Below are positions 45,242-54,115 of a stretch of 64,000 nucleotides of DNA, one piece after another; position 1 is the first letter of the stretch; every line of letters starts with the position of its first letter. Under the pieces are notes generated by a model that did not search any database, was not told where the DNA came from, and worked only from the letters and a program-made list of their open reading frames with translations. The stretch comes from Aldehydirespirator sp965116665 (GTDB taxonomy: Bacteria; Actinomycetota; Acidimicrobiia; Acidimicrobiales; Aldehydirespiratoraceae). The translations under genes were made by a program, and so were the position numbers. The stretch is taken from NCBI GenBank assembly GCA_965116665.1, contig OZ220709.1:3596001-3660000 (forward strand). Direction: 5' to 3'.

Positions 45242-47437
45242 ATGCGGACCAGGATCAAGCCCCATCACCTAGTCATCGCCCTGGGCGTGGCCATCGCGCT
45301 GTTCACCGCCCTGTCGGGCATCGTGGCCGGTGTCGCCGGCTTCCACAGTGACAGCCCGATCACCCGCGAGGTGTTCGGCAACATTCCGGCCCCGCTGAAG
45401 GTCGCCTTCTACACGGTCATCCCGGTGCTGCTGATCTACGGGTCGGTGCTGTTCGCCCACCGGGTGAAGAACTGGCAGCGGGGCCGGCCCGACAACCGCC
45501 GCACCACGGTGCACAACGCCAAGCACCGCATGGCCGACTTCCGGGCCGGCGTCTATATGCGCACCCTGCTGCGGGAGCCCGGCGCCGGGGTGATGCACTC
45601 GCTGATCTACTTCAGCTTCCTGATCCTGCTGGGGGTGACCACCACTCTGGAGGTCGACCACCAGCTCCCCGACGATCTCAAGTTCCTCCACGGCGACGTG
45701 TACCGGGCCTACTCCGCGGTGGGCGACGCCGCCGGGCTGGTGTTCGTGACCGGCATGGTGTGGGCCATCCTGCGCCGCTTCGGCCCGTCGGCGTGGCGGC
45801 CGTACCGCATCCGCATCAAGACCCGGCCCGAGCACGCGGTCATCGGCGGGGTGCTGCTGGCCATCGGCGTGACCGGATTCGGGGCGGAGGCGTTCCGCAT
45901 CGCGGCCGACGGCCTGCCCGACCACGAGCGCTGGAGCTTCATCGGCTACCCGCTGGCCACGCTCGTCGACGGCTCGGGCGCGGTGGCCGGCTGGCACCAG
46001 GCGTGGTGGGTGGCCCACGTGGTCGCGTTCATGGCCTTCCTGGTGATCCTCCCGACCACCATGCTGCGCCACATGCTCACTTCGCCGCTGAACATGTACC
46101 TGCGCCATCGCGACCGCCCCAAGGGCGCCATGCGCCCCATGCCCAACCTGGTGGAGGGCGACACCGAGCTCGAGACGTTCGGGGCCGCGGTGGTCGAGGA
46201 CTTCTCGTGGAAGCAGCTGCTCGACACCGACGCCTGCACCATGTGCGGTCGCTGCACTTCGGTGTGCCCGGCCCACGCCACCGGCAAGCCCCTCGATCCC
46301 CGCGAGATCGTTCTCAAGACGGGCGAGGTCATGGCTCGCACCGGAAGCCCGCCCACCTCGCCGCCGCTCGGCACCGGCGAGACCGAGGTGCAGGTGCCGG
46401 CCAACTGGATGTTCGAACGCATCAGCACCGAGGAACTGTGGGCGTGCACATCATGCCGGGCCTGCGACGAGATCTGCCCGGTCAACATCGAGATCCTCGA
46501 CAAGATCCTGGACATGCGCCGGTACCTGACCCTGATGGAGAGCGACTTCCCCTCGGAGCTGGGCCAGGCCTTCCGGGGCATGGAGAACTCGTCCAACCCG
46601 TGGTCGATGAGCCAGACCGAGAGGGCCGACTGGGCCCGGGACCTCGACGGGGTGCGAGTGATCGCCGGCGGCGACCCGCTCGACGCCGAGTACCTGTACT
46701 GGGTGGGATGCGCGGGCTCCTTCGACGACAAGAACAAGAAGGTGGCCCGGGCCATGGCCCAGCTCATGGAGCGGGCCGGGATCGACTTCGCCATCCTCGG
46801 CCCGGCCGAGAACTGCACCGGCGACTCGGCCAGGCGCTCGGGCAACGAGTACCTGTTCCAGATGCTGGCCTCAGCCAACATCGAGACCCTCAACTCCATG
46901 GGGGTGCGCAAGATCGTCACCCAATGCCCCCACTGCTTCAACACGCTGGCCAACGAGTACCCGCAGCTCGGCGGGCACTACGAGGTCGTGCACCACAGCC
47001 AGCTGCTGGACGCGCTGGTGGCCGACGGTCGGCTCAACCTCGACGGCGCCACCCTCGCCGAGAGGGTCGTCTACCACGACAGCTGCTACCTGGGCCGCCA
47101 CAACGACGTGTACCTCGCCCCCCGGCGGGTGCTCGGCTCCCTCGGCGGCATCGACCTGGTGGAAGCCCCCCGCAACGGGACCAAGGGCATGTGCTGCGGC
47201 GCGGGCGGGGCCCGCATGTGGATGGAGGAGACCATCGGCACCAAGGTGAACGACGAGCGCTCACGCGAGCTGCTCGACACCGGGGCGTCGCGCATCGCCA
47301 CCGCGTGCCCGTTCTGTTACATCATGATGGACGACGGGGTGCGGGGTGCGGGCGTGGACGAGGACGCGGTCCAGGTCGCTGACATCGCCCTGCACGTGTT
47401 GGAGGCGGTCGAAGCTCGGGACTCTGCCGGCGGCTGA
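45242..47437 (+). CDS. etfD: Membrane iron-sulfur oxidoreductase EtfD-like
   Basis: 731 residues. Five to six transmembrane helices fill the first ~270 residues (nitrate-reductase-gamma-like). A ferredoxin domain follows with CTMCGRCTSVCPAHA and CTSCRACDEICP, then two CCG domains (CPHCFNTL and the GMCCGAGGARMW segment). The layout matches the mycobacterial EtfD (Rv0338c) family, which moves electrons from electron-transfer flavoprotein to menaquinone during fatty-acid beta-oxidation. ATG at 45242. TAGTGT 10 nt before the ATG may be its -10 box. No etfAB in the window. Confidence 0.88.
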   Translation: MRTRIKPHHLVIALGVAIALFTALSGIVAGVAGFHSDSPITREVFGNIPAPLKVAFYTVIPVLLIYGSVLFAHRVKNWQRGRPDNRRTTVHNAKHRMADFRAGVYMRTLLREPGAGVMHSLIYFSFLILLGVTTTLEVDHQLPDDLKFLHGDVYRAYSAVGDAAGLVFVTGMVWAILRRFGPSAWRPYRIRIKTRPEHAVIGGVLLAIGVTGFGAEAFRIAADGLPDHERWSFIGYPLATLVDGSGAVAGWHQAWWVAHVVAFMAFLVILPTTMLRHMLTSPLNMYLRHRDRPKGAMRPMPNLVEGDTELETFGAAVVEDFSWKQLLDTDACTMCGRCTSVCPAHATGKPLDPREIVLKTGEVMARTGSPPTSPPLGTGETEVQVPANWMFERISTEELWACTSCRACDEICPVNIEILDKILDMRRYLTLMESDFPSELGQAFRGMENSSNPWSMSQTERADWARDLDGVRVIAGGDPLDAEYLYWVGCAGSFDDKNKKVARAMAQLMERAGIDFAILGPAENCTGDSARRSGNEYLFQMLASANIETLNSMGVRKIVTQCPHCFNTLANEYPQLGGHYEVVHHSQLLDALVADGRLNLDGATLAERVVYHDSCYLGRHNDVYLAPRRVLGSLGGIDLVEAPRNGTKGMCCGAGGARMWMEETIGTKVNDERSRELLDTGASRIATACPFCYIMMDDGVRGAGVDEDAVQVADIALHVLEAVEARDSAGG

Positions 47438-47473
47438 GCAGTTCCGGCCGGCGGGTCCTGTCGCCGAGGCCGT

Positions 47474-47507
47474 CCGACCGACGGGGCTTCGCCCCATTGT
47501 CGGTCGG
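47474..47507. terminator. Strong hairpin downstream of etfD
   Basis: CCGACCGAC and GTCGGTCGG form a 9-bp outer stem around an inner GGGGC-TTC-GCCCC hairpin. No T-run follows. It is a likely structured terminator between etfD and trpG. Confidence 0.45.
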
Positions 47508-47576
47508 CCGTTCCTCGCCGCCACCCCCCGGCCTACCGGGGGCGCGATTCCGGGCTTGTTGATCGCGCCTTGGCGG

Positions 47577-47582
47577 TAGCTT
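47577..47582 (+). promoter_or_regulatory. -10 box (TAGCTT) of trpG/pabA, leaderless type
   Basis: TAGCTT ends 7 nt before the GTG start at 47590; no clear ribosome-binding site. Confidence 0.4.
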
Positions 47583-47589
47583 TTCTGGG

Positions 47590-48168
47590 GTGGGGCCTCG
47601 GATTGCGGTTGTCGACAACTATGACTCGTTCGTCTACATCCTGGTGCAGTACCTGGGGGAGCTGGGGGCCGAACCGCTGGTGTACCGGCACGACGCGATC
47701 ACCGCACGGGAGGTGCAGGACCTCGATCCGGACGGGATCCTGATCAGTCCGGGACCGGGGACACCCGACGACGCCGGGGTCAGCAACGAGCTGCTGGCCA
47801 CGCTCAGCGGCCAGGTTCCGATCTTCGGAGTGTGCCTAGGGATGCAGTGCATCGGCCAGGCCTTCGGGGGCGACGTGATCCGGGCTCGCAAGGTGATGCA
47901 CGGCAAGACATCGGTGGTAGAGCACGACTCGGCCGGGGTGTTCAAGGGCCTGCCCAACCCGATCACCGCCACCCGCTACCACTCGCTCATCGTCGACCGT
48001 GCATCGGTGCCTCCCGACCTGGAGGTGACCGCCACCTGCGACGAGGGCCTGGTGATGGGCCTGCGGCACCGGAGCCACCCAACCGAGGGCGTGCAGTTCC
48101 ACCCCGAGTCGGTGCTCACCGACGCAGGCCGGAACCTGCTCGACAACTTCCTGGCCCTGTGCAGATAG
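47590..48168 (+). CDS. trpG: Glutamine amidotransferase, anthranilate/aminodeoxychorismate synthase component II
   Basis: 192-residue class I amidotransferase. The nucleophile is in FGVCLGMQCIGQAFGG, the oxyanion segment in ILISPGPGTPDDAG, and the His-Glu pair in GVQFHPESVLT. It releases ammonia from glutamine for tryptophan or folate synthesis. It lies beside pknB in convergent order as in mycobacteria (trpG/pknB), which favours trpG over a generic GATase; its partner is elsewhere. Confidence 0.88.
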   Translation: MGPRIAVVDNYDSFVYILVQYLGELGAEPLVYRHDAITAREVQDLDPDGILISPGPGTPDDAGVSNELLATLSGQVPIFGVCLGMQCIGQAFGGDVIRARKVMHGKTSVVEHDSAGVFKGLPNPITATRYHSLIVDRASVPPDLEVTATCDEGLVMGLRHRSHPTEGVQFHPESVLTDAGRNLLDNFLALCR

Positions 48169-48229
48169 GCGGGGCCGCTTAGAACGTGCGCGGGTAGGTG
48201 CAGACCCGTCACATCGTGACGGGGTGTTT

Positions 48230-48290
48230 CCCGCTCTTGTTCGCTGCGCTCACGGGCCGCTCGGGCCACGGCCCCGCCCGTATGGACCGG
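48230..48290 (+). repeat. Dispersed repeat, copy 5
   Basis: Full-length copy, including the trailing GCCCCGCCCGTATGGACC part. It lies between convergent trpG and pknB. Confidence 0.75.
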
Positions 48291-48316
48291 GTTCGCTCGC
48301 CTATAGGCGGGGCCTC

Positions 48317-50524
48317 TTAGCCGGTGTCGGCGGAACCCTCCGTGTCCGGCGCCCCGGACTGGTCCTGGCCCTCGGTCTCACCGCTCTCACCGTCGTTCGG
48401 GTCGGTGCCGGACTGGTCCGGCTCGAACTCGGACAACTCCCCCACCACGACATCCACCGGCGTCTCGGTCGCCACCTCGAGATCAGGTGGCGGCGTCTGG
48501 GCCAGAATACGGCCCACATCGGTGGAGCCCGGTTCAACGGGCTCGAACGTGACCGTTCCGACCAGGAGGCCCTCGCGCTCGATGGCCAGCCGCCCGGTGT
48601 CGAACAGCAGGCCCTGCACGTCGGGGATGGTCACCAGCGGGGGCCCGTCGGAGATGATGATGAACACCTCCAGCCCGGCCGACACCGGGAAGCCGTGGGG
48701 CGGGTCGGTATCGATGATCTCCCCCTCCGGGACATCGGCCGACGGCTCCCGCCGCTCAGCGACCCGGAACCCCTGACCGATCAGCGTCTGGATCGCATCG
48801 AAAGGCGACTGTCCCCGGACATCGGGCACGAAGATCTGCCCGGGGCCGGTGGAGACGGTGATGGTCACCGCCTCGCCCAGCGCGAGCTCGGTTCCGGAGG
48901 TCGGCTCCTGGAAGACCACCGTGCCTGCCTCGGCCTGGCTCGGACCCTCTATGACGATGACCTCGAAGCCGGCATTCCTGAGTATCTCCTCGGCGTCGAC
49001 CCGGTTGCGGCCCCGGATCGCCGGGACCCTGGGAGTCTCACCCCGGCTGACCGTCAGGGCCACGACGTCGCCATCGGCGATCCGCTGGCCGGCGAGCGGG
49101 CTCTGGGCGAACACGGTGTTCTCGGGGACCTCGATGTTGACCTGGTAGCTCGGCTCGGGTTCCAATCCGAGGGCCCGCAGCTGGGCGTCGGCCTCGCCGT
49201 AGCTGAGCCCGAACACATCGGGCACCTCCACCAGGGCCGGGGCCTCGCTGGGCGTGGTTTCGGTCGGCTGGGTCCCCTCGCCGAGTCCCAGGGAGTCGTA
49301 GAAGGTGACGGCCAGGAAGCCGAGCGCGCCGAGCAGGACGACGAGGCCCAACACCATGAGCAGGGTGCGCTTCCAGCCGTCGGAACGGTGGACCTCCTCG
49401 TAGTAGTAGGCCGGCGGCACGTACTGGTGAGGGGGGCCGCCGCCGGGAGGGGGGCCGTCGTCGGGAGGAGGGCCGCCGCCTGGCGGGGGCGGGGGCGTCG
49501 CCGGCGGTTGGGCGCCCGAGTCGCCGGCCCCGCCCACGGCCGGCTGCGATGCGGTCGGAACCCGAACCGGCCCGGTCCTGGACTGGGTGCGGGGGTGGCT
49601 TCCCGTCGCTGCCGGCCGTGCCCTGGTGACGGGACGCTCCGTCGTGGGCGCCGGCGGCGACTGGGCGACCCGATCGGGGATCCGATGAGCCCCGTCGAGG
49701 TAGCGCCGCAGGTCGGCCCGCAGGTCGTCGGCGCGGGGGTAGCGGTTGGCCGGGTTCTTGGCCAGCAGCTTGAGGATGATGGCCTCCAGCGACTGCGCGA
49801 CGGTCACGCCCAGCATCGACGGCGGCAGCGGCCGCTCCTGAACGTGCTTGACCGCGACCGCGGTCGAGGTGTCGGCGGTGAACGGGGGCTTGCCCACGAT
49901 CATCTCGTAGAGCACGACCCCCAGCGAGTAGAGGTCGGAGCGCCCGTCGAGGGCCTTGCCCCGGGCCTGCTCGGGCGAGAAGTAGGTGGCCGTGCCCATC
50001 ACCGAGCCGATGTGGGTGAGGTTGTCGCCGGCTCTCTGCGCCAGTGCGGTGGCTATGCCGAAGTCGGCCACCTTCACCTGGCCGTCGTCGCTGACGATGA
50101 TGTTGCCGAGCTTGATGTCGCGGTGCACCAGACCGGCGCTGTGGGCGCTGCTGAGGGCCTCGGCGACGTCCGACGCGATCTCTGCGGCCCGGTCGGGGCT
50201 GAGAGGCCCGGTGGACCTCAGCACGTCGGCCATGCTGCGGCCGACGACGTACTCCATGACGATGTAGTAGGTGCCCTGCTCCTGTCCCCAGTCGTAGATG
50301 CCGACGATGTTGGGGTGGTTGAGGTTGGCGGCGGCCTTGGCCTCCCGGCGGAACCTCTCAACGAAGCTGGGGTCGTTGGCGAACTCCGGGAACAGGACCT
50401 TGACCGCTACCTGCCGGTCCAGCGAGGCGTCGCGGGCCAGGTAGACATCGGCCATCCCTCCCCGCGCGATTCGGCGCAGCAGTTCGTAACGACCGTTGAA
50501 GACGGTCAGACCCTGGTCGGACAC
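48317..50524 (-). CDS. pknB: Serine/threonine protein kinase PknB with four PASTA domains
   Basis: 735 residues. Kinase: IARGGMADVYLARD P-loop, VAVKVL lysine, VHRDIKLGNII catalytic loop and ADFGIA. A Pro/Gly-rich linker and one transmembrane helix (about 381-400) follow, then four PASTA repeats beginning VEVPDVFGL, PRVPAIRGR, FVPDVRGQS and VTIPDVQGL. The extracellular PASTA array senses peptidoglycan fragments; the kinase controls growth and cell-wall synthesis. GTG start, 8 nt after a TACAAT box. It follows pstP by 95 nt; rodA and pbpA, usual neighbours, are absent. Confidence 0.95.
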   Translation of the reverse strand: MSDQGLTVFNGRYELLRRIARGGMADVYLARDASLDRQVAVKVLFPEFANDPSFVERFRREAKAAANLNHPNIVGIYDWGQEQGTYYIVMEYVVGRSMADVLRSTGPLSPDRAAEIASDVAEALSSAHSAGLVHRDIKLGNIIVSDDGQVKVADFGIATALAQRAGDNLTHIGSVMGTATYFSPEQARGKALDGRSDLYSLGVVLYEMIVGKPPFTADTSTAVAVKHVQERPLPPSMLGVTVAQSLEAIILKLLAKNPANRYPRADDLRADLRRYLDGAHRIPDRVAQSPPAPTTERPVTRARPAATGSHPRTQSRTGPVRVPTASQPAVGGAGDSGAQPPATPPPPPGGGPPPDDGPPPGGGPPHQYVPPAYYYEEVHRSDGWKRTLLMVLGLVVLLGALGFLAVTFYDSLGLGEGTQPTETTPSEAPALVEVPDVFGLSYGEADAQLRALGLEPEPSYQVNIEVPENTVFAQSPLAGQRIADGDVVALTVSRGETPRVPAIRGRNRVDAEEILRNAGFEVIVIEGPSQAEAGTVVFQEPTSGTELALGEAVTITVSTGPGQIFVPDVRGQSPFDAIQTLIGQGFRVAERREPSADVPEGEIIDTDPPHGFPVSAGLEVFIIISDGPPLVTIPDVQGLLFDTGRLAIEREGLLVGTVTFEPVEPGSTDVGRILAQTPPPDLEVATETPVDVVVGELSEFEPDQSGTDPNDGESGETEGQDQSGAPDTEGSADTG

Positions 50525-50532
50525 CGAGGACC

Positions 50533-50538
50533 ATTGTA
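50533..50538 (-). promoter_or_regulatory. -10 box (TACAAT) of pknB, leaderless type
   Basis: TACAAT on the minus strand ends 8 nt before the pknB GTG. Confidence 0.4.
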
Positions 50539-50619
50539 CCGGCGCCCTATGGCCCGAAAATAGACGCCTGGCTGCGGTCCGGTGCGCGGTGGCTCCCCCC
50601 GCCGCCTCTGACCGTGTTG

Positions 50620-51405
50620 TCAGGCAACAACGGCGCGGGTGGCTGCGAGCACCAGCTGGTCGTGACTGTGCGTGCCGGGCGGGGCGCCGTCGGCGACGTC
50701 GACCACCAGGACGGTGACGTTGTCACGGCCTCGGCCGGCGCGCAGCACCTGCTCCACCAGGGTGCGAGCGGCCGTGTCGGGGGCGGTGACGGACCGCAGG
50801 ATCTCGGCTATGTCCGGATCGGGCACCTCGTTGGTCAGACCGTCGCTGCAGATCAGGAAGCGTGTGCCCTCGACGGCGGCAAGCTCCCAGGCGTCGACGT
50901 GCACCCGGCGCTCGAACCCCACGGCCCGGGTCAGCGTGTGGCGGTCGACATGGGTGGCTGCCTCCACCGGTGTGATGACCCCGTCGCGCACCAGGTTCCC
51001 GGTGATGGTGTGGTCGATGGTGACCTGGCTGAATCGCCCGCCGGCGAGCACATAGAGGCGGGAGTCGCCCACGTTCGCAGCAGCCAGCCGAGCCGGTTCC
51101 TCGACGCTGCCGATCTCGGCCAGGACGCATAGCGTGGTGGACATCCCCGCGAGGCGCGGATCGTCCATGGCAGCCTCGAAGATGGCCGTGTTGGCCGAGC
51201 CCACCAGGGTGACGAGCTGCCCGAGCGACTCGAGGCGGCCGTGACGGCCCAGCACCTCGGTGGCGATGGAAGCGGCCGTGCCTCCTCCCGCATGCCCGCC
51301 CAGCCCGTCGGCCACCGCGAAGAGGGTGCCGTCGGCGAGGTACCGGTCCTGGTTCTCGTCACGCTGCAGGCCCACGTCGCTGGCCGCGCCGAAGTCGAGG
51401 AGCAC
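50620..51405 (-). CDS. pstP: PP2C-family serine/threonine phosphatase PstP
   Basis: 261 residues. PPM metal motifs: DENQDRYL, ADGLGGHAGGGTAA, ICSDGLTNEV and RGRDNVTVLVVDV supply the aspartates of the dinuclear Mn/Mg site. It reverses PknB phosphorylation. In this window it lacks the C-terminal transmembrane and extracellular part of mycobacterial PstP, so it is cytosolic. GTG start, 6 nt behind a TAGCAT box. Confidence 0.93.
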   Translation of the reverse strand: MLLDFGAASDVGLQRDENQDRYLADGTLFAVADGLGGHAGGGTAASIATEVLGRHGRLESLGQLVTLVGSANTAIFEAAMDDPRLAGMSTTLCVLAEIGSVEEPARLAAANVGDSRLYVLAGGRFSQVTIDHTITGNLVRDGVITPVEAATHVDRHTLTRAVGFERRVHVDAWELAAVEGTRFLICSDGLTNEVPDPDIAEILRSVTAPDTAARTLVEQVLRAGRGRDNVTVLVVDVADGAPPGTHSHDQLVLAATRAVVA

Positions 51406-51411
51406 GCGCGG

Positions 51412-51417
51412 ATGCTA
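51412..51417 (-). promoter_or_regulatory. -10 box (TAGCAT) of pstP, leaderless type
   Basis: TAGCAT ends 6 nt before the pstP GTG on the minus strand. Confidence 0.4.
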
Positions 51418-51509
51418 GTGGCGGCCCGGAGGCCGAGCGGGCGGGGACCGGTTCGCCCCGGCGGGCCGCTAGCCTCGCACCCGGTCCGTCCCCGGCGGGC
51501 CGAGACCAC

Positions 51510-51594
<85 letters not shown>

Positions 51595-51617
51595 CCGCAG
51601 TGCACCGTGGTGCCGGA

Positions 51618-53147
51618 TCAGGCCAAGCGGCCGGTGACGGCCTCCACCGCGGGCACTAGAGCACCGTCGGCGAGCATCTGCTCGGCGGCTGCCAGTTCGG
51701 GGGACAGCCAGCGGTCGGGGCCCGGACCGGGCACCTGACTCCGCAACAGGCCGACCGCCGCGGCGGTCCCCAGCGCCGGTCGCAAGGGAGCCCGCAACTC
51801 GATGCCGCGAGCGGCCGCCACCCATTCGACGGCCAGGATGCGGCGCAGGTTGTCAACGACTCGGCGCAGCTTGCGGGCCGCGCCCCAGCCCATCGACACA
51901 TGGTCCTCCTGCATGGCGGAGGTCGGCAGCGAGTCCACTGCGGCCGGGGCGGCCAGGCGCCGGTTCTCGGCGCACAGGGCGGCGGCGGTGTACTGGCCGA
52001 TCATCAGGCCGCTGTCCACGCCCGGATCGTCGGCCAGGAAGGGGGGCAGCCCGTGCGAGCGACCGGGGTCGAGCAACCGGTCGATGCGGCGCTCGGCGAT
52101 GGCGCCGACCTCAGCCGCGGCAATGGCCAGGTAGTCGGCTGCCAGCGCCACCGGCGCCCCGTGAAAGTTGCCGCACGACTCGACCCGGCCGTCGGGCAGC
52201 ACCATCGGGTTGTCGATGGCCGAGGCCAGTTCCCGGTCGGCTGCGCCCGCCGCGAAGTCGAGGGTGTCACGGGCCGCTCCGTGCACCTGGGGGGTGCACC
52301 TGATGGAGTAGGCGTCCTGAACCCGGTCGTCGTCGAGGCAGTGGCTGGCCACGATGGGCGAGCCGGCCAGCACCGTCCTCAGGTTGGCTGCGCTGGCCTG
52401 CTGGCCGGGATGGGGCCGCAGCGCCAGCAGGTCTTCAGCGAAGGCTCGGTCGGTGGCCAGCAGGGCCTCGACGCTGCCGGCGGCCACGATGTCGGCGACC
52501 GTCAGCAGGCCAGCCAGGTCATGGACGGCCAAACAGAGCATGCCCAGGATCCCGTCGGTGCCGTTGGTCAGGGCCAGGCCCTCCTTCTCGGCGAGCACCA
52601 GGGGTTCGATGCCCGCCGCCGACAGGGCCTCGGCCCCATCGGTGACGCCCCCGTCATCGGTCAGCACTGCACCCTCGCCCAGCAGTACGAGCGCAGCATG
52701 GGCCAGCGGGGCGAGATCGCCGCTGGCTCCCAGAGAACCATGCTCGGGCACCGCGGGCACCACGCCTGCATTGATCAAGCGCACCAGCGACTCGGCGACC
52801 TGAGGCCTCGCCCCCGAGGCTCCGAGGGCGAGCGTGCGGGCCCTTAGGAACATCATGGCCCTGACCACCTCGGCCTCGACCGCGGGTCCCATCCCGGCGG
52901 CATGGGAGCGGATCATGGACTGCTGCAGCGAAGCCCGGCGGCCGGCGGGGATGGCGGTGTTGGCCAGGGCGCCGAAGCCGGTGGAGATCCCGTAGCAGGG
53001 ATCGCCCTCGGCCAGGGTCTCGACGATGTCGCGGGCCGCGGCCATACGGGCCATGGCGGCGTCGCTGAGCCGGACCTCCGCGCGATGGCGGGCGACCTTG
53101 ACGACGTCGGAGACGGTGACGCCCGGGCCGTCGAGTTCCACCGTCAC
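51618..53147 (-). CDS. hutH: Histidine ammonia-lyase
   Basis: 509 residues. The MIO electrophile forms from ASG in GSLGASGDLAPLAH, and LTNGTDGILG and MQEDHVSMGWG are family segments. It converts histidine to trans-urocanate. It lies on the strand opposite to the other hut genes, behind the IclR regulator. Confidence 0.96.
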   Translation of the reverse strand: MTVELDGPGVTVSDVVKVARHRAEVRLSDAAMARMAAARDIVETLAEGDPCYGISTGFGALANTAIPAGRRASLQQSMIRSHAAGMGPAVEAEVVRAMMFLRARTLALGASGARPQVAESLVRLINAGVVPAVPEHGSLGASGDLAPLAHAALVLLGEGAVLTDDGGVTDGAEALSAAGIEPLVLAEKEGLALTNGTDGILGMLCLAVHDLAGLLTVADIVAAGSVEALLATDRAFAEDLLALRPHPGQQASAANLRTVLAGSPIVASHCLDDDRVQDAYSIRCTPQVHGAARDTLDFAAGAADRELASAIDNPMVLPDGRVESCGNFHGAPVALAADYLAIAAAEVGAIAERRIDRLLDPGRSHGLPPFLADDPGVDSGLMIGQYTAAALCAENRRLAAPAAVDSLPTSAMQEDHVSMGWGAARKLRRVVDNLRRILAVEWVAAARGIELRAPLRPALGTAAAVGLLRSQVPGPGPDRWLSPELAAAEQMLADGALVPAVEAVTGRLA

Positions 53148-53168
53148 GCCGGGGCGGCCTCCGGTTGT

Positions 53169-53205
53169 CCGCTCTTGTTCGCTCCGCTCACGGGCCGCTC
53201 GGGCC
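53169..53205 (+). repeat. Dispersed repeat, copy 6
   Basis: Core CCGCTCACGGGCCGCTCGGG. It lies in the hutH-iclR gap, next to copy 7. Confidence 0.7.
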
Positions 53206-53212
53206 GAGTTCT

Positions 53213-53260
53213 CCGCTCTCCTTCGCTGCGCTCACGGGCCGCTCGGGCCCGGGGCCTCGC
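53213..53260 (+). repeat. Dispersed repeat, copy 7
   Basis: A second copy in the same gap, 7 nt after copy 6, making a local tandem. Confidence 0.7.
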
Positions 53261-53280
53261 TAAGGGCACGGCCAAGATGT

Positions 53281-54048
53281 TCATGGTATTGCGCCCACCC
53301 GCTCGGCCTCCGGTGATGAGAGTGCCGTCGACGTGGCCAGGGCCGCTTCCACGACTGCCGAAGCCGCGACCTGGAGTCGGGAACCGCGGAGCCGGTCCGC
53401 GGGGCCCAGAACTGACAGAGCCGCGACCGGCCCGTCCGAGCCGTGGACGGGGGCGCAGACCGCGGTGACGTCGGGCTCGATGGCGCCGGTGTTGAAGATG
53501 GGCTCGGGGCGGGCGCCCGGCGCCATCGGGAGAGCGAACAGCGCCTTTCCCACCGCGGTGCCGTCGACGGGAACGGTCCGGCCCACCCAGCCGACGTGGC
53601 GGATGGCCCGGCGTCCCTCGACGGTGGCGATGTAGACCGCCTCGCTGCCGTCGCGCACGGCCAGGTAGGCAGACTCCTCGGTGGCCTCGACCAGCCGCTC
53701 GAGTTCGGGCTGGGCCGCCGCGGTGAGCCGGGCGTAGGGACCGGACTGCAGCGATGCCAAAGCAGCCCTCACGAAGGAGGGCCCGACCGAGTACGTCCCG
53801 GAGCCGTGTTTGACGAGATAGCCGCGGTCGGTCAGGACCCGCAGATGGCGCAACGCCGTGCTGGCCGGCATGTCCGTGACGGTCGCGGCGGCCGTCAGGC
53901 TGAGCGCGCCCTCGGTGATGACCGCGTCGAGCAGGGCCAGCACCCTCTCCGCCGAGCGCGATCTGTGCAACGGCGAGGAAGAGGAGGCGGCGGAAGTTTC
54001 CGAGAGCATTCCCGCGATTATTTCATTATCTGAAATCTCTTGCTGCAT
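53281..54048 (-). CDS. IclR-family transcriptional regulator (likely hut regulator)
   Basis: 255 residues. An N-terminal winged helix-turn-helix (about 30-92; LTAAATVTDMPASTALRHLR) is followed by the IclR ligand-binding domain (GRTVPVDGTAVGKALFA, ending LSVLGPADRLRGSRLQ). It is divergent from hutU and directly upstream of hutH, so it probably controls both arms in response to urocanate or a related signal. ATG start 6 nt behind a TAAGGT box. Confidence 0.88.
   Translation of the reverse strand: MQQEISDNEIIAGMLSETSAASSSSPLHRSRSAERVLALLDAVITEGALSLTAAATVTDMPASTALRHLRVLTDRGYLVKHGSGTYSVGPSFVRAALASLQSGPYARLTAAAQPELERLVEATEESAYLAVRDGSEAVYIATVEGRRAIRHVGWVGRTVPVDGTAVGKALFALPMAPGARPEPIFNTGAIEPDVTAVCAPVHGSDGPVAALSVLGPADRLRGSRLQVAASAVVEAALATSTALSSPEAERVGAIP
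54020..54036. promoter_or_regulatory. Inverted repeat ATTTCA-N5-TGAAAT, candidate regulator operator
   Basis: A perfect 6-bp inverted repeat inside the first codons of the regulator gene and 13 nt upstream of the hutU -35 box. The arms resemble operators of IclR-type regulators. It is a candidate autoregulatory and hut operator. Confidence 0.5.
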
Positions 54049-54049
54049 A

Positions 54050-54079
54050 TTGACACCTTAGGTCCCGAACCGGTAGCGT
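54050..54079 (+). promoter_or_regulatory. hutU operon promoter (TTGACA-18-TAGCGT)
   Basis: TTGACA at 54050-54055 and TAGCGT at 54074-54079, spacing 18, lead to hutU at 54116 with a leader of about 30 nt. The strongest sigma-A-like promoter in this window. Confidence 0.6.
54055..54060 (-). promoter_or_regulatory. -10 box (TAAGGT) of the IclR-family gene
   Basis: On the minus strand TAAGGT ends 6 nt before the ATG. It overlaps the hutU promoter, so the two divergent starts may compete. Confidence 0.4.
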
Positions 54080-54115
54080 GCAACAAGCCACCGACCTTCA
54101 GGGACGAGTTCCGCC

